Shown piece after piece: positions 42,145 through 49,253 of a stretch of DNA of 64,000 bases. Within the stretch, counting starts at the first letter, position 1. Each line of letters begins with the position of its first letter. Source of the DNA: Psychrobacter coccoides (lineage in GTDB: Bacteria > Pseudomonadota > Gammaproteobacteria > Pseudomonadales > Moraxellaceae); NCBI RefSeq assembly GCF_017498085.1, contig NZ_JAGBKM010000001.1, forward strand, positions 1 through 64,000, read 5' to 3'. The translations under genes were made by a program, and so were the position numbers. Under the pieces are notes generated by a model. It made no database searches. It saw only the letters and a program-made list of their open reading frames with translations, and had not been told where the DNA came from.

Positions 42145-42518
42145 GTGATTTGCCTATTTACCGCGCGCTTAATGCAGACATTGGCGTGACGTCGCTTATA
42201 GATGTAGAAGCCAAGGTTTGGGAGGCTGTCGCACCTGAGGGCACCCAAGCACCTTACGTAGTTTGGCAAATCATCAGCGGTCAAGCTGAGAACCACTTGG
42301 ACGCACCCGCTAACTTCGACAACGTACAATTCCAAATCATGGTCTATGACACTAGCTCTAAGTATGCAAGCGCGCTACGTGGCGCTATACGAAACGCATT
42401 AGAATCACGTGCATGGATATTAAACCCAACAATCAATCAATATGATTCCAACGCTCGACTTTACGGGCGCGGCTTTGATGCCAATTGGATATCGGACCGT
42501 TCAACAACAGAGGATTAG
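42141..42518 (+). CDS. DUF3168 tail completion protein (gp17-like)
   Basis: The 125-residue protein shows the DUF3168 pattern (LPIYRALNADIGVTSLI, VWEAVAPEGTQAPYVVWQII, DNVQFQIMVYDTSS). It is the tail terminator or completion protein in related phages. Confidence 0.85.
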   Translation: MSDLPIYRALNADIGVTSLIDVEAKVWEAVAPEGTQAPYVVWQIISGQAENHLDAPANFDNVQFQIMVYDTSSKYASALRGAIRNALESRAWILNPTINQYDSNARLYGRGFDANWISDRSTTED

Positions 42519-42522
42519 CATC

Positions 42523-43008
42523 ATGGCTAAAGTCGAAAGAGGCGTACTATCACAAGGTACGAAAGTATGGATTAAGCATGGCGATACGCCTGAGCTTACT
42601 AAAATGGTATGTATCACTGGTATTCAGCTGGGCGATGACAGCGTTAATGATATTGATGATACGTGCTTGGAAGAAGAAAATACCACTACATCAGTGCCAG
42701 GTCTCACTACGCCTGGCGAAGGTTCCATCTCTATCAATACTGACCCCAAAAATGCAACACATATGACGCTACTACAGTTAGCTGATGAAAAAGCGGTTGT
42801 TGAAGTATTTATCGGATGGAGTGATGGTACTGTCGAACCTACGCTAGCAACTGATACGGTGACGTTGCCCGAAGGTCGTACATGGACTTCATTTGTTACG
42901 CAGCTAAAAGACACTAACCCCACGTTTGAGCCCAACGATCTGGTTAAGCATGCGGTACCGATGAAACGTCAATCTAAGGCTATTACGGCATACAATACCA
43001 CGCCATAA
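42523..43008 (+). CDS. Major tail tube protein
   Basis: The 161-residue protein is the likely tail tube subunit (GVLSQGTKVWIKHGD, ITGIQLGDDSVNDIDDTCLEEENT, PGLTTPGEGSISINTDP). The position between tail completion and chaperone genes and the following terminator fit. The ATG at 42523 gives MAKVERG; an upstream in-frame ATG lies within the previous gene. Confidence 0.85.
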   Translation: MAKVERGVLSQGTKVWIKHGDTPELTKMVCITGIQLGDDSVNDIDDTCLEEENTTTSVPGLTTPGEGSISINTDPKNATHMTLLQLADEKAVVEVFIGWSDGTVEPTLATDTVTLPEGRTWTSFVTQLKDTNPTFEPNDLVKHAVPMKRQSKAITAYNTTP

Positions 43009-43031
43009 GCATTGACTAATCAATAAAACAT

Positions 43032-43058
43032 AAACCCCTTAATTGGGGTTTAACTATT
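43032..43058 (+). terminator. Hairpin after the tail tube gene
   Basis: AAACCCC and GGGGTTT enclose a six-base loop. The T run after it is interrupted, so termination may be partial. Confidence 0.5.
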
Positions 43059-43074
43059 TTTAAAGGGCTCATAA

Positions 43075-43425
43075 ATGGCAAAGTTAAAGTTATCAGATAT
43101 TAAGTCGGGCAGCCTTGTCTCAGAGGTGCGCGAGGAAACCATTAAGTTTTGGCACAATGGTGAAGAGTTTGAAGTCGATGTGCTCATTAAGCAATTACCG
43201 TTCGGTGTAACTGACGATCTACTGCGGCGCATGAATAAAGGCGATGATGTGGCAGCTGAATGGATTAGCAAGGCGCTGGTGGATGAAAAAGGTAAGTTGG
43301 AGTTCACCCAGCAGCAGGTTAAAGACAAACTGGTGCAGCCACTGGCAAACGCCATTTTTGATAAAGTGTGGGGGCTTGAGAATGTAAAAAAGACGATAGA
43401 GGAAGCCAAGAGCAAAAAGGAATAA
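43075..43425 (+). CDS. Tail assembly chaperone, short form (G-like)
   Basis: The 116-residue protein (GEEFEVDVLIKQLPFGVTDDLLRRM, WISKALVDEKG, KLVQPLANAIFDKVWGL) has the usual features of tail assembly chaperones encoded just before the tape measure. It ends EEAKSKKE directly at a slippery CAAAAAG sequence, beyond which the -1 frame stays open to 43706. Confidence 0.85.
   Translation: MAKLKLSDIKSGSLVSEVREETIKFWHNGEEFEVDVLIKQLPFGVTDDLLRRMNKGDDVAAEWISKALVDEKGKLEFTQQQVKDKLVQPLANAIFDKVWGLENVKKTIEEAKSKKE
43413..43419 (+). other. Probable -1 ribosomal frameshift site
   Basis: CAAAAAG is read AAA-AAG in frame 0 and CAA-AAA after a -1 slip. It sits two codons before the short chaperone's stop codon, and the -1 frame continues without a stop. 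This matches the conserved G/GT frameshift of siphophage tail chaperones. Confidence 0.8.
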
Positions 43426-43706
43426 TCGCAGGTGAAAACGAGCTGTTATTCGAATTGGCTTTAAATGGTATCGGTGGCAACACCGTCCATCAGGTTAAGA
43501 ATAATCTAACCATGCTAGAGATTAGACAGTGGGCAGAGTACCGCTATAGACGTGGCAGTCTAAATGTGGGCAGGCGTGTTGAGCAATCGGTGGCTAATAT
43601 GATGTCTATCTATATCAACTCTCAAGGCGGAGATATTGACCCCCTTGAGCTAATGCCGCATGAAGATGATGTTATTGAGACTTTTGAAGCGCAGCTGTCA
43701 GACTAA
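43419..43706 (+). CDS. Tail assembly chaperone, frameshifted extension (T-like)
   Basis: This is the -1 frame extension, giving a fusion of about 210 residues from 43075 to 43706. It contains GIIAGENELLFELALNGIGG and TMLEIRQWAEYRYRRGSLNVGRR, typical of T-like segments. No good start codon lies near its 5' end (the first candidate is a TTG at 43455), so expression by frameshifting is the best reading. The GT fusion coats the tape measure and recruits tail tube subunits. Confidence 0.82.
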   Translation, partial: GIIAGENELLFELALNGIGGNTVHQVKNNLTMLEIRQWAEYRYRRGSLNVGRRVEQSVANMMSIYINSQGGDIDPLELMPHEDDVIETFEAQLSD

Positions 43707-43712
43707 AGTATA

Positions 43713-43741
43713 TTGCTAGAGTGTTTCTAATCGGTTATAGT
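43713..43741 (+). promoter_or_regulatory. Promoter of the lipoprotein cassette
   Basis: TTGCTA (43713-43718) and TATAGT (43736-43741) are separated by 17 bp, just after the chaperone gene. The -10 region reads TATAGTTAACC, which includes one perfect half of the phage operator (TATAGTT). It would allow expression in the lysogen, perhaps with weak repressor influence. Confidence 0.6.
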
Positions 43742-43772
43742 TAACCTTTATTTAATTGTAGCGAAATAGATT

Positions 43773-44450
43773 ATGAAAAAGATACTACTAACATCGGTTG
43801 TAGCAGCTGGTATTTTGTCTGCATGCGCAACACCTGCCTACAACTACACGCCTGAACTCAAAGAGATAAGCAAGCCGCCAATCGGTCAGGTGACTACTGC
43901 CAGCCTTGGGGATCATATGTTGACGCAAGGAATGATGGTTCAACAAGATGCTATCTATATAGATGGCGATTACAATATGTCTGGCAATAAAGTATCTTCG
44001 GGCTATTTTGCGAAACAAGGTGAGGATGAGAAGTACGAGCAATATAGGATCTCTAATGATATTGGCGCTGGTAAAGTCACGAAGGGATTGCTAAAAGACC
44101 CGCCTGCTTTGTTGGCTGTTAGGAAAGAAGATAATGCTCTTTGTGTCATGACAATTTATAACTATGTTAGTAGTTGCACCACAGATGTTCCGTATCAAAA
44201 AACTAATTGGGCGACTGCTAATAAAAACAGCTTTCAACAGACGTTACTTTATAATGGCAAAATAGGTAATAAGATAAATATCGGCTATCGTGAGTTTAGT
44301 AGCGATACAGCAAGACCTGCGTTTAACAATGATGTTGAATACGACTTATCACAATCCAAAGAGATTGGGTACAAAGGTGCTTTGATAGACGTCATTGATG
44401 CCAACAATAAGGAAATTAAGTATAAAGTAACCAAGGGATTTAACAAATAA
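43773..44450 (+). CDS. Prophage-encoded lipoprotein
   Basis: The 225-residue protein has a lipoprotein signal peptide with lipobox LSAC (cleavage before Cys18). The mature part, about 208 residues, is mostly polar and beta-rich with two further Cys (ALCVMT, SSCTT) that could form a disulphide. No family was recognised. Sitting between tail genes with its own promoter and a downstream terminator, it looks like a moron expressed from the prophage. Prophage lipoproteins often block receptors against superinfection; this is a hypothesis here. Confidence 0.72.
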   Translation: MKKILLTSVVAAGILSACATPAYNYTPELKEISKPPIGQVTTASLGDHMLTQGMMVQQDAIYIDGDYNMSGNKVSSGYFAKQGEDEKYEQYRISNDIGAGKVTKGLLKDPPALLAVRKEDNALCVMTIYNYVSSCTTDVPYQKTNWATANKNSFQQTLLYNGKIGNKINIGYREFSSDTARPAFNNDVEYDLSQSKEIGYKGALIDVIDANNKEIKYKVTKGFNK

Positions 44451-44459
44451 AAGATAAAG

Positions 44460-44609
44460 ATGAAATACTCCCCGCACCAGAAGCTACCCGCCCAACAACT
44501 AAACTGGGCACAAATATGGGTAAACAGCTTGATTGAGCATAATGAATGGACGCTCGTGAAGTTGGTACCTGTTGGTTATTATGTTTACCATTATGTAGAT
44601 GACGAATAA
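44460..44609 (+). CDS. Small hypothetical phage protein (49 aa)
   Basis: The frame from ATG 44460 encodes KYSPHQKLPAQQLNWAQIWV followed by a Tyr-rich, probably beta end (LVPVGYYVYHYVDDE). It lies nine bases after the lipoprotein stop and before a terminator, so it is probably the second gene of that cassette. The ribosome site is weak (AAGATAAAG). No family was recognised. Confidence 0.5.
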   Translation: MKYSPHQKLPAQQLNWAQIWVNSLIEHNEWTLVKLVPVGYYVYHYVDDE

Positions 44610-44628
44610 AAAATAACAAGCAACCAAG

Positions 44629-44659
44629 AACCTCAGTCAGCAATGATTGGGGTTTTTTA
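44629..44659 (+). terminator. Intrinsic terminator of the lipoprotein cassette
   Basis: AACCTCAGTCA pairs with TGATTGGGGTT with two mismatches across a short loop and is followed by six T. Confidence 0.8.
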
Positions 44660-44684
44660 TTGCCCAAAATAAGGATGAACCATC

Positions 44685-47600
44685 ATGGCAACAAACTCAC
44701 TTGGCAGACTGACACTTGATTTGGCGGTACGCCTAAGTGAGTTCACAGACGGTTTGACGCGAGCTGAACGTGAGACAAGAGAGCGCACCGACAATATGGG
44801 TGGTTCTGTTCGTAAGTTTCGCGATCAGGTTATGGAGGATTTGGGCGGTACTCAGCTTGGCAGTGCACTTGATACGCTAAACAGCAGATTGGCGGCAGTC
44901 AGTGGTGGCGGCATGATGGCGGCAGGTGCATTGGCTGGCATGGCAGTCGGTGGCGTAGCAGTCGCAGCAGGCGCATTGGCTGCAATGGCGCTAGAAACAT
45001 CCAAGGCTGATGTGCAGCTAGCAGTTATGGCTGGCACGGCCAATACTAGCCTAAGAGCGTTCCAAGTATTGACGCATGCAGCGGCTGGCTTGGGCGTTGA
45101 GCAAGAGCAGTTGGCCTCTATCTTGGCAGACACGCAGGAGAAGCTTGGCGAGTTTAGCGCAACTGGTGGTGGTGGTGCCGCTGATTTCTTTGAAGCGTTG
45201 CAAAATAACACTTCAATCACAGAAGAAGGCATCCGTGAGCTTGGTAAGACATTACAAGGTAAAGACGGTGCTGAAGCAATCCAAATCGTTAAAGACAAGC
45301 TTGATGCATTGGGTGCCACATCACAAGAACAGCGCTTTGTCTTTGAAAGCTTGGCGGGCGACTTGGGTAATCTCATGCCATTGTTCGCTGACGGTGGTGT
45401 GATACTCGAAGAGTATGGCTCTCAGCTAACCGATGCGGGTGTGATTAAGACTAAAGAAGCGATAGAAGAGTCGCGCAAGCTAGCAGCACAGACGCAAGCT
45501 ATTCAGACTAGGTTTGAGGGGTTGAAAACAGAATTGGTCGCTGAAACCATCCCTGCGCTTGGTACGTTGATAAATTACTTTACCGAAGGCGGGAAAGAAG
45601 GGCGTGGCTTTAAGGATGAGGTGAACGGTGTTGGCGAAGCAGTCAGAACAACAACTGGTCTAATCATAGCTTTAGCAGCAAGCGTCAAGATCATAGCTCA
45701 GTCTTTCCAAGCGGTGGGTGCTCAGATGCGCAATATAGGACAAACCTATACAGCATTTGTCGAAGCTGATGGCGTTATTGCAAAGAGCAAGGCCCTAATC
45801 GGCGGCACAATTACTAGCGCAGGTCTTATGAGCGTTAGTATGCAGTCTATAAGCGATGAGTACGATAGGGCTGTCAAGGCGTTTGAGAGTGCCAGCGCGG
45901 GGCAGCAAGGGCAGCTCACAGGTTTATCAAAATCTTACTATGACACCAGCACCTTTTTACAAAGTCACAGCGACGGTCTGGCAATCAATACCAAAGAAGC
46001 AGACGCCAATGCCAAAGCGCTAGAAAAGCAAGCGGCCGCATCGGGTAAGGCTGCGAAAGCTGCAAACTCTGCAACAGCAGCACAAGCTCGCCTAGTTGGT
46101 ATCAGTGGCGACACTGGTGTGGGTAATGCTCATCTACATATTCAATACCGTGATAAAAGTCGTGCAGTCAGTCAGTCGGACATGGATAGGTTCAGAGCAG
46201 GCGGCAAGCGGATCACCGATTACAGAAAAACCAGTGGCTTTGGCCCACGCAACACAGGCATTAAGGGCGCTTCAACAAATCATCGTGGCACTGACTTTGC
46301 GGTGCCGAAAAACACACCAATCACAACCAATGTTCCAGTCGCTGGCGTGAAGACTTGGCACGACTCAAAAGGTGGCGGCTACGTATCGACCGTCACCTTT
46401 GAAGATGGTGTGGTTATTGACTTATTGCATCAGATGCCAGGTGTTATGGGTATCGAAAAAGGCAGTGGCACTGGCAACAGTGCTATGGATGGTGCGCTTA
46501 GAAGGGCAGACGCGATGGCAGAGAAAGCCGCTGCTGATGCGTTACGAGCGCAAGAACAGTTACAACGCAAGCAGTTATCCATTGCTAATCAGTACGCCAC
46601 TGCCAATGAAAAAATAGAGATGAGCCACAAGGAGCGCGTGGCAAGCATTCAAGAAGCTTATGCGGCTGGCTCAACTGAACGCGCAGAATATATGGCGCGT
46701 GAAGAAGAGCGCTACGCCAAAGAAAAAAATGCCAACCTCTTATCTATTATGGATAAGTATATGAGCGAAGAAGAGCGAATCCATACAAAACATCAAGAAG
46801 CGCTCAAAGCAATTGAAGCGGCGAACATCCAAGATGACAACGTTAGACAGATGTATGTTGACCTGCAAAATGCCGCTTACAAAGAAGACTTGGCAAACTT
46901 TCGATTTGCTGCCAATGCCAAAGCGCGTGAGCAAGACAAGCTATATCAATCACTCGCTAGTAGTATGCAATCAAACAGAGGTTATGCTGCCAGTGAAGGT
47001 CTTGACCGTATGGCACAGCGCACCATGGGCGAAGATGATTATGCAGTATGGAGATTGGCGCAAGACCGAGACGATACTTTCAATTCGGTCAATAATCAGT
47101 ACCAAGACCGCCGAAACCAAATCAATGCAACCGATGAGCGTGGTGAGTTTGAGCTGCCAGAGCTTGAGCGTTTTGAGTTGCTAGAGATGGCAAAGCAAGA
47201 GCATATGGATAACCTCTGGGCGATGGATCAAGATTATGCACTCAAGCAGCAATCACTTGATGAGCAGCTGAAAGATAAGCGTATCGCCATGCAAGAAACT
47301 GCGTTTGGTGCCATGACGGACGCTGCTGCGATGTTCTTTGGTGAAAACTCGAAGATGCACCGCGCAGCCTTTGCATTAGAAAAAGCCTATGCTGTACAAA
47401 AAGCTCTAATGAACGTAGAAGAGACTTACTCGAACACTTACAACGCTATCTCTGCCATTCCCTTGGTAGGTCCTTATATTGCTGGACCAATGGCGGCAGT
47501 CGCAGCAGGTATGCAGGTTGCCCGTGCAGCTGGCATTGGCGGCATGTCAGCCCCAGCGGTCAGCGGTATTGCTCACGGTGGTTTGAGTAACGTGCCAAAA

Positions 47601-47876
47601 GAGTCAACATACCTACTAGATAAAGGCGAGCGCGTCCTGTCGCCTAATCAAAACAGCGATTTGACCAAGTTTATGCAAGATGGCGGCAATCAGGGCAATA
47701 TCACCATCAATAACAATTCAAGCGCAAGCGTTAGCGCAAGACACAATCCTGATGGCACCGTGACCATTGATATGGTGGATAAGATGATCGAGAAGTCATT
47801 CCGTCGCATTGGCCGTCCCAACTCAATCGAAAGTAAGAGCATTCAGCGTCACACAACTGCGAGGGTAAAACGTTAA
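44685..47876 (+). CDS. Tape measure protein with LytM-like domain
   Basis: The 1063-residue protein sets tail length. The N-terminal part is helical with an Ala/Gly-rich hydrophobic stretch (about 70-105). Residues 470-595 hold a peptidase-like module with GNAHLHIQYRD (His483) before SGFGPRNTG, NHRGTDFAVPK (His533) and LLHQMPG. These are M23/LytM motifs in an unusual order. The C-terminal part has long charged helices (610-860), a hydrophobic stretch near 910-955 and an SNVPKESTYLLDKGERVLSP end. The module could open peptidoglycan during DNA entry. It overlaps the next start by one base. Confidence 0.92.
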   Translation: MATNSLGRLTLDLAVRLSEFTDGLTRAERETRERTDNMGGSVRKFRDQVMEDLGGTQLGSALDTLNSRLAAVSGGGMMAAGALAGMAVGGVAVAAGALAAMALETSKADVQLAVMAGTANTSLRAFQVLTHAAAGLGVEQEQLASILADTQEKLGEFSATGGGGAADFFEALQNNTSITEEGIRELGKTLQGKDGAEAIQIVKDKLDALGATSQEQRFVFESLAGDLGNLMPLFADGGVILEEYGSQLTDAGVIKTKEAIEESRKLAAQTQAIQTRFEGLKTELVAETIPALGTLINYFTEGGKEGRGFKDEVNGVGEAVRTTTGLIIALAASVKIIAQSFQAVGAQMRNIGQTYTAFVEADGVIAKSKALIGGTITSAGLMSVSMQSISDEYDRAVKAFESASAGQQGQLTGLSKSYYDTSTFLQSHSDGLAINTKEADANAKALEKQAAASGKAAKAANSATAAQARLVGISGDTGVGNAHLHIQYRDKSRAVSQSDMDRFRAGGKRITDYRKTSGFGPRNTGIKGASTNHRGTDFAVPKNTPITTNVPVAGVKTWHDSKGGGYVSTVTFEDGVVIDLLHQMPGVMGIEKGSGTGNSAMDGALRRADAMAEKAAADALRAQEQLQRKQLSIANQYATANEKIEMSHKERVASIQEAYAAGSTERAEYMAREEERYAKEKNANLLSIMDKYMSEEERIHTKHQEALKAIEAANIQDDNVRQMYVDLQNAAYKEDLANFRFAANAKAREQDKLYQSLASSMQSNRGYAASEGLDRMAQRTMGEDDYAVWRLAQDRDDTFNSVNNQYQDRRNQINATDERGEFELPELERFELLEMAKQEHMDNLWAMDQDYALKQQSLDEQLKDKRIAMQETAFGAMTDAAAMFFGENSKMHRAAFALEKAYAVQKALMNVEETYSNTYNAISAIPLVGPYIAGPMAAVAAGMQVARAAGIGGMSAPAVSGIAHGGLSNVPKESTYLLDKGERVLSPNQNSDLTKFMQDGGNQGNITINNNSSASVSARHNPDGTVTIDMVDKMIEKSFRRIGRPNSIESKSIQRHTTARVKR

Positions 47877-48352
47877 TGAATAACTTTGCATTGTGTCCAC
47901 TGCAGCGCGGCTATACGCCTGAAGTGGCTAATAACTTACTAGAGCAAGAGTTGATGGGCGGTTTTGCCCGCCAGCGTGTGCAGTTTGTCAATAACACGCA
48001 CACGATCACTGCGTCGGTCATGCTTGATGATGGTATGAAGCAACAATACTTTTGGGCATTTTGGCGCAGCCATCAGAGCAATCCACGCCCATTCCTTTGG
48101 CGCTTGATTGTTGATGATGTGGAGGCGCTAACATACGTCTGTCAGTTTATCGCTGGCTCGTTACGTATAGATGAGCGAGATGGCAAAGTCTATAGTGTGT
48201 CTTTTGGTTTGCGAGTCAAGCCAAACAACACAGGTAAGGAGTTTGACCAAATTATCATTGACGCATGGAATGAAGGCAATCCGATAAAACTATTTAACTT
48301 ACTTGAAAAATTGGTGAATGAAGATTTACCAAGTGCATTAGGGGGTTTGTAG
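47876..48352 (+). CDS. Phage minor tail protein (158 aa)
   Basis: The protein begins FALCPLQRGYTPEVANNLLEQELMGGFARQR and has QQYFWAFWRSHQSNPRPFLWRLIVDD, a pattern of tail tip-associated proteins encoded just after the tape measure (position of lambda M). It probably forms part of the baseplate-like tail tip. It is packed tightly between the tape measure and DUF1833 genes. Confidence 0.75.
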   Translation: MNNFALCPLQRGYTPEVANNLLEQELMGGFARQRVQFVNNTHTITASVMLDDGMKQQYFWAFWRSHQSNPRPFLWRLIVDDVEALTYVCQFIAGSLRIDERDGKVYSVSFGLRVKPNNTGKEFDQIIIDAWNEGNPIKLFNLLEKLVNEDLPSALGGL

Positions 48353-48876
48353 TGGTAACGATTGACGATATCAAAGACTTGCATCTTGACAGCTCGCCAA
48401 GTATTGCATTGCTCGAGACACTGGAAGTCAGTCACAGCCTATGGTCTGAGCCAATACGTATTGTCACCAATCATGCCGACGGCGTGGACGCCATGCTCGA
48501 GACTGGCGAGGTAGTCAGTTTTGAGTTTGCGCCATTAATAATAAACAAGGGCATGACCTCTGATGACTTGGACCAAAACCTAAATATCACCCTTGGTGAC
48601 TTGGGCGAGATTGTGCCACCACTTATCAAGCAGATACGTGACGCAGCCAGTGACGAGTTTCCACAGGTCACTTATAGAGCTTACGCTTTTAACACCGCAT
48701 CAATGACTTTTGCCAAAGACAAACCAATTGACATCATCAAAGGTTTGAATATTGAACAGATGAGCCGTGACCACCAAGCCACCACGTTTGATGCCAAAAC
48801 ATCGGATAAAAACACAGTGAAAACTGGGCGACCTTACTCTCTCGATGAGTATCCTGACCTGAAGGGATTGTTATGA
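48352..48876 (+). CDS. DUF1833 tail protein (174 aa, GTG start)
   Basis: The protein has the DUF1833 pattern (ALLETLEVSHSLWSEPIRIVTN, FEFAPLIINKGMTSDDLDQNLNITLGDLGEIVP, YRAYAF). In related phages this gene takes the place of lambda L at the tail tip. GTG overlaps the previous stop codon. It overlaps the next gene by four bases. Confidence 0.85.
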   Translation: MVTIDDIKDLHLDSSPSIALLETLEVSHSLWSEPIRIVTNHADGVDAMLETGEVVSFEFAPLIINKGMTSDDLDQNLNITLGDLGEIVPPLIKQIRDAASDEFPQVTYRAYAFNTASMTFAKDKPIDIIKGLNIEQMSRDHQATTFDAKTSDKNTVKTGRPYSLDEYPDLKGLL

Positions 48877-49253
48877 AAAGCATCGATCCTTTACTTGGTC
48901 GCAAGTTTGACCGTGACCATTATCACTGCGTCCACTTCTTGATAGATGCTGGCAAGCACTTGTTTAATTATGATTTTAGTCAATGCTTCTTAGGCTTAAC
49001 TGGTTCGCTCAATACCACGCTCAGCCCCACCAAGGACAGTATGACCAAAGGCGAATTGGTAGAGCATCCAACCGACGCAACCATCATATTGATGACCAAG
49101 CTAGACAATACGCATCATGTCGGCTTGTACTATTGCGGACGTGTGCTGCATTTATCAGAGGTTGGTACGCGCTTTGAAGCGTTACGCAGCATCAAGCGAC
49201 AATACAAAAAGGTAAAGTTCTATGACGTTAAAGATTTTTCACAACGAGCTTGA
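48873..49253 (+). CDS. NlpC/P60-like tail tip peptidase
   Basis: The 126-residue protein has a cysteine motif DHYHCVHFLIDAGKHLF and a histidine motif NTHHVGLYYCGRVLHLSE, matching phage NlpC/P60-type proteins that hold the place of lambda K. It probably cleaves peptidoglycan peptides during infection. It overlaps the tip protein gene by 32 bp. Confidence 0.82.
   Translation: MKSIDPLLGRKFDRDHYHCVHFLIDAGKHLFNYDFSQCFLGLTGSLNTTLSPTKDSMTKGELVEHPTDATIILMTKLDNTHHVGLYYCGRVLHLSEVGTRFEALRSIKRQYKKVKFYDVKDFSQRA

Noticed and set aside
43455..43706. Independent gene starting with TTG at 43455
   Set aside because: The frame is open upstream through the slippery site, there is no ribosome site, and tail chaperones normally use frameshifting here.
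44852..45376. 174-codon minus-strand ORF inside the tape measure gene
   Set aside because: The Ala/Ser/Pro/Cys-rich composition is an antisense shadow of an Ala/Gly-rich coding region.
49222..49253. Frameshift between the NlpC/P60-like gene and the tip protein gene
   Set aside because: Both proteins have complete family ends and the 32-bp overlap has a separate start, so this is normal compact packing.
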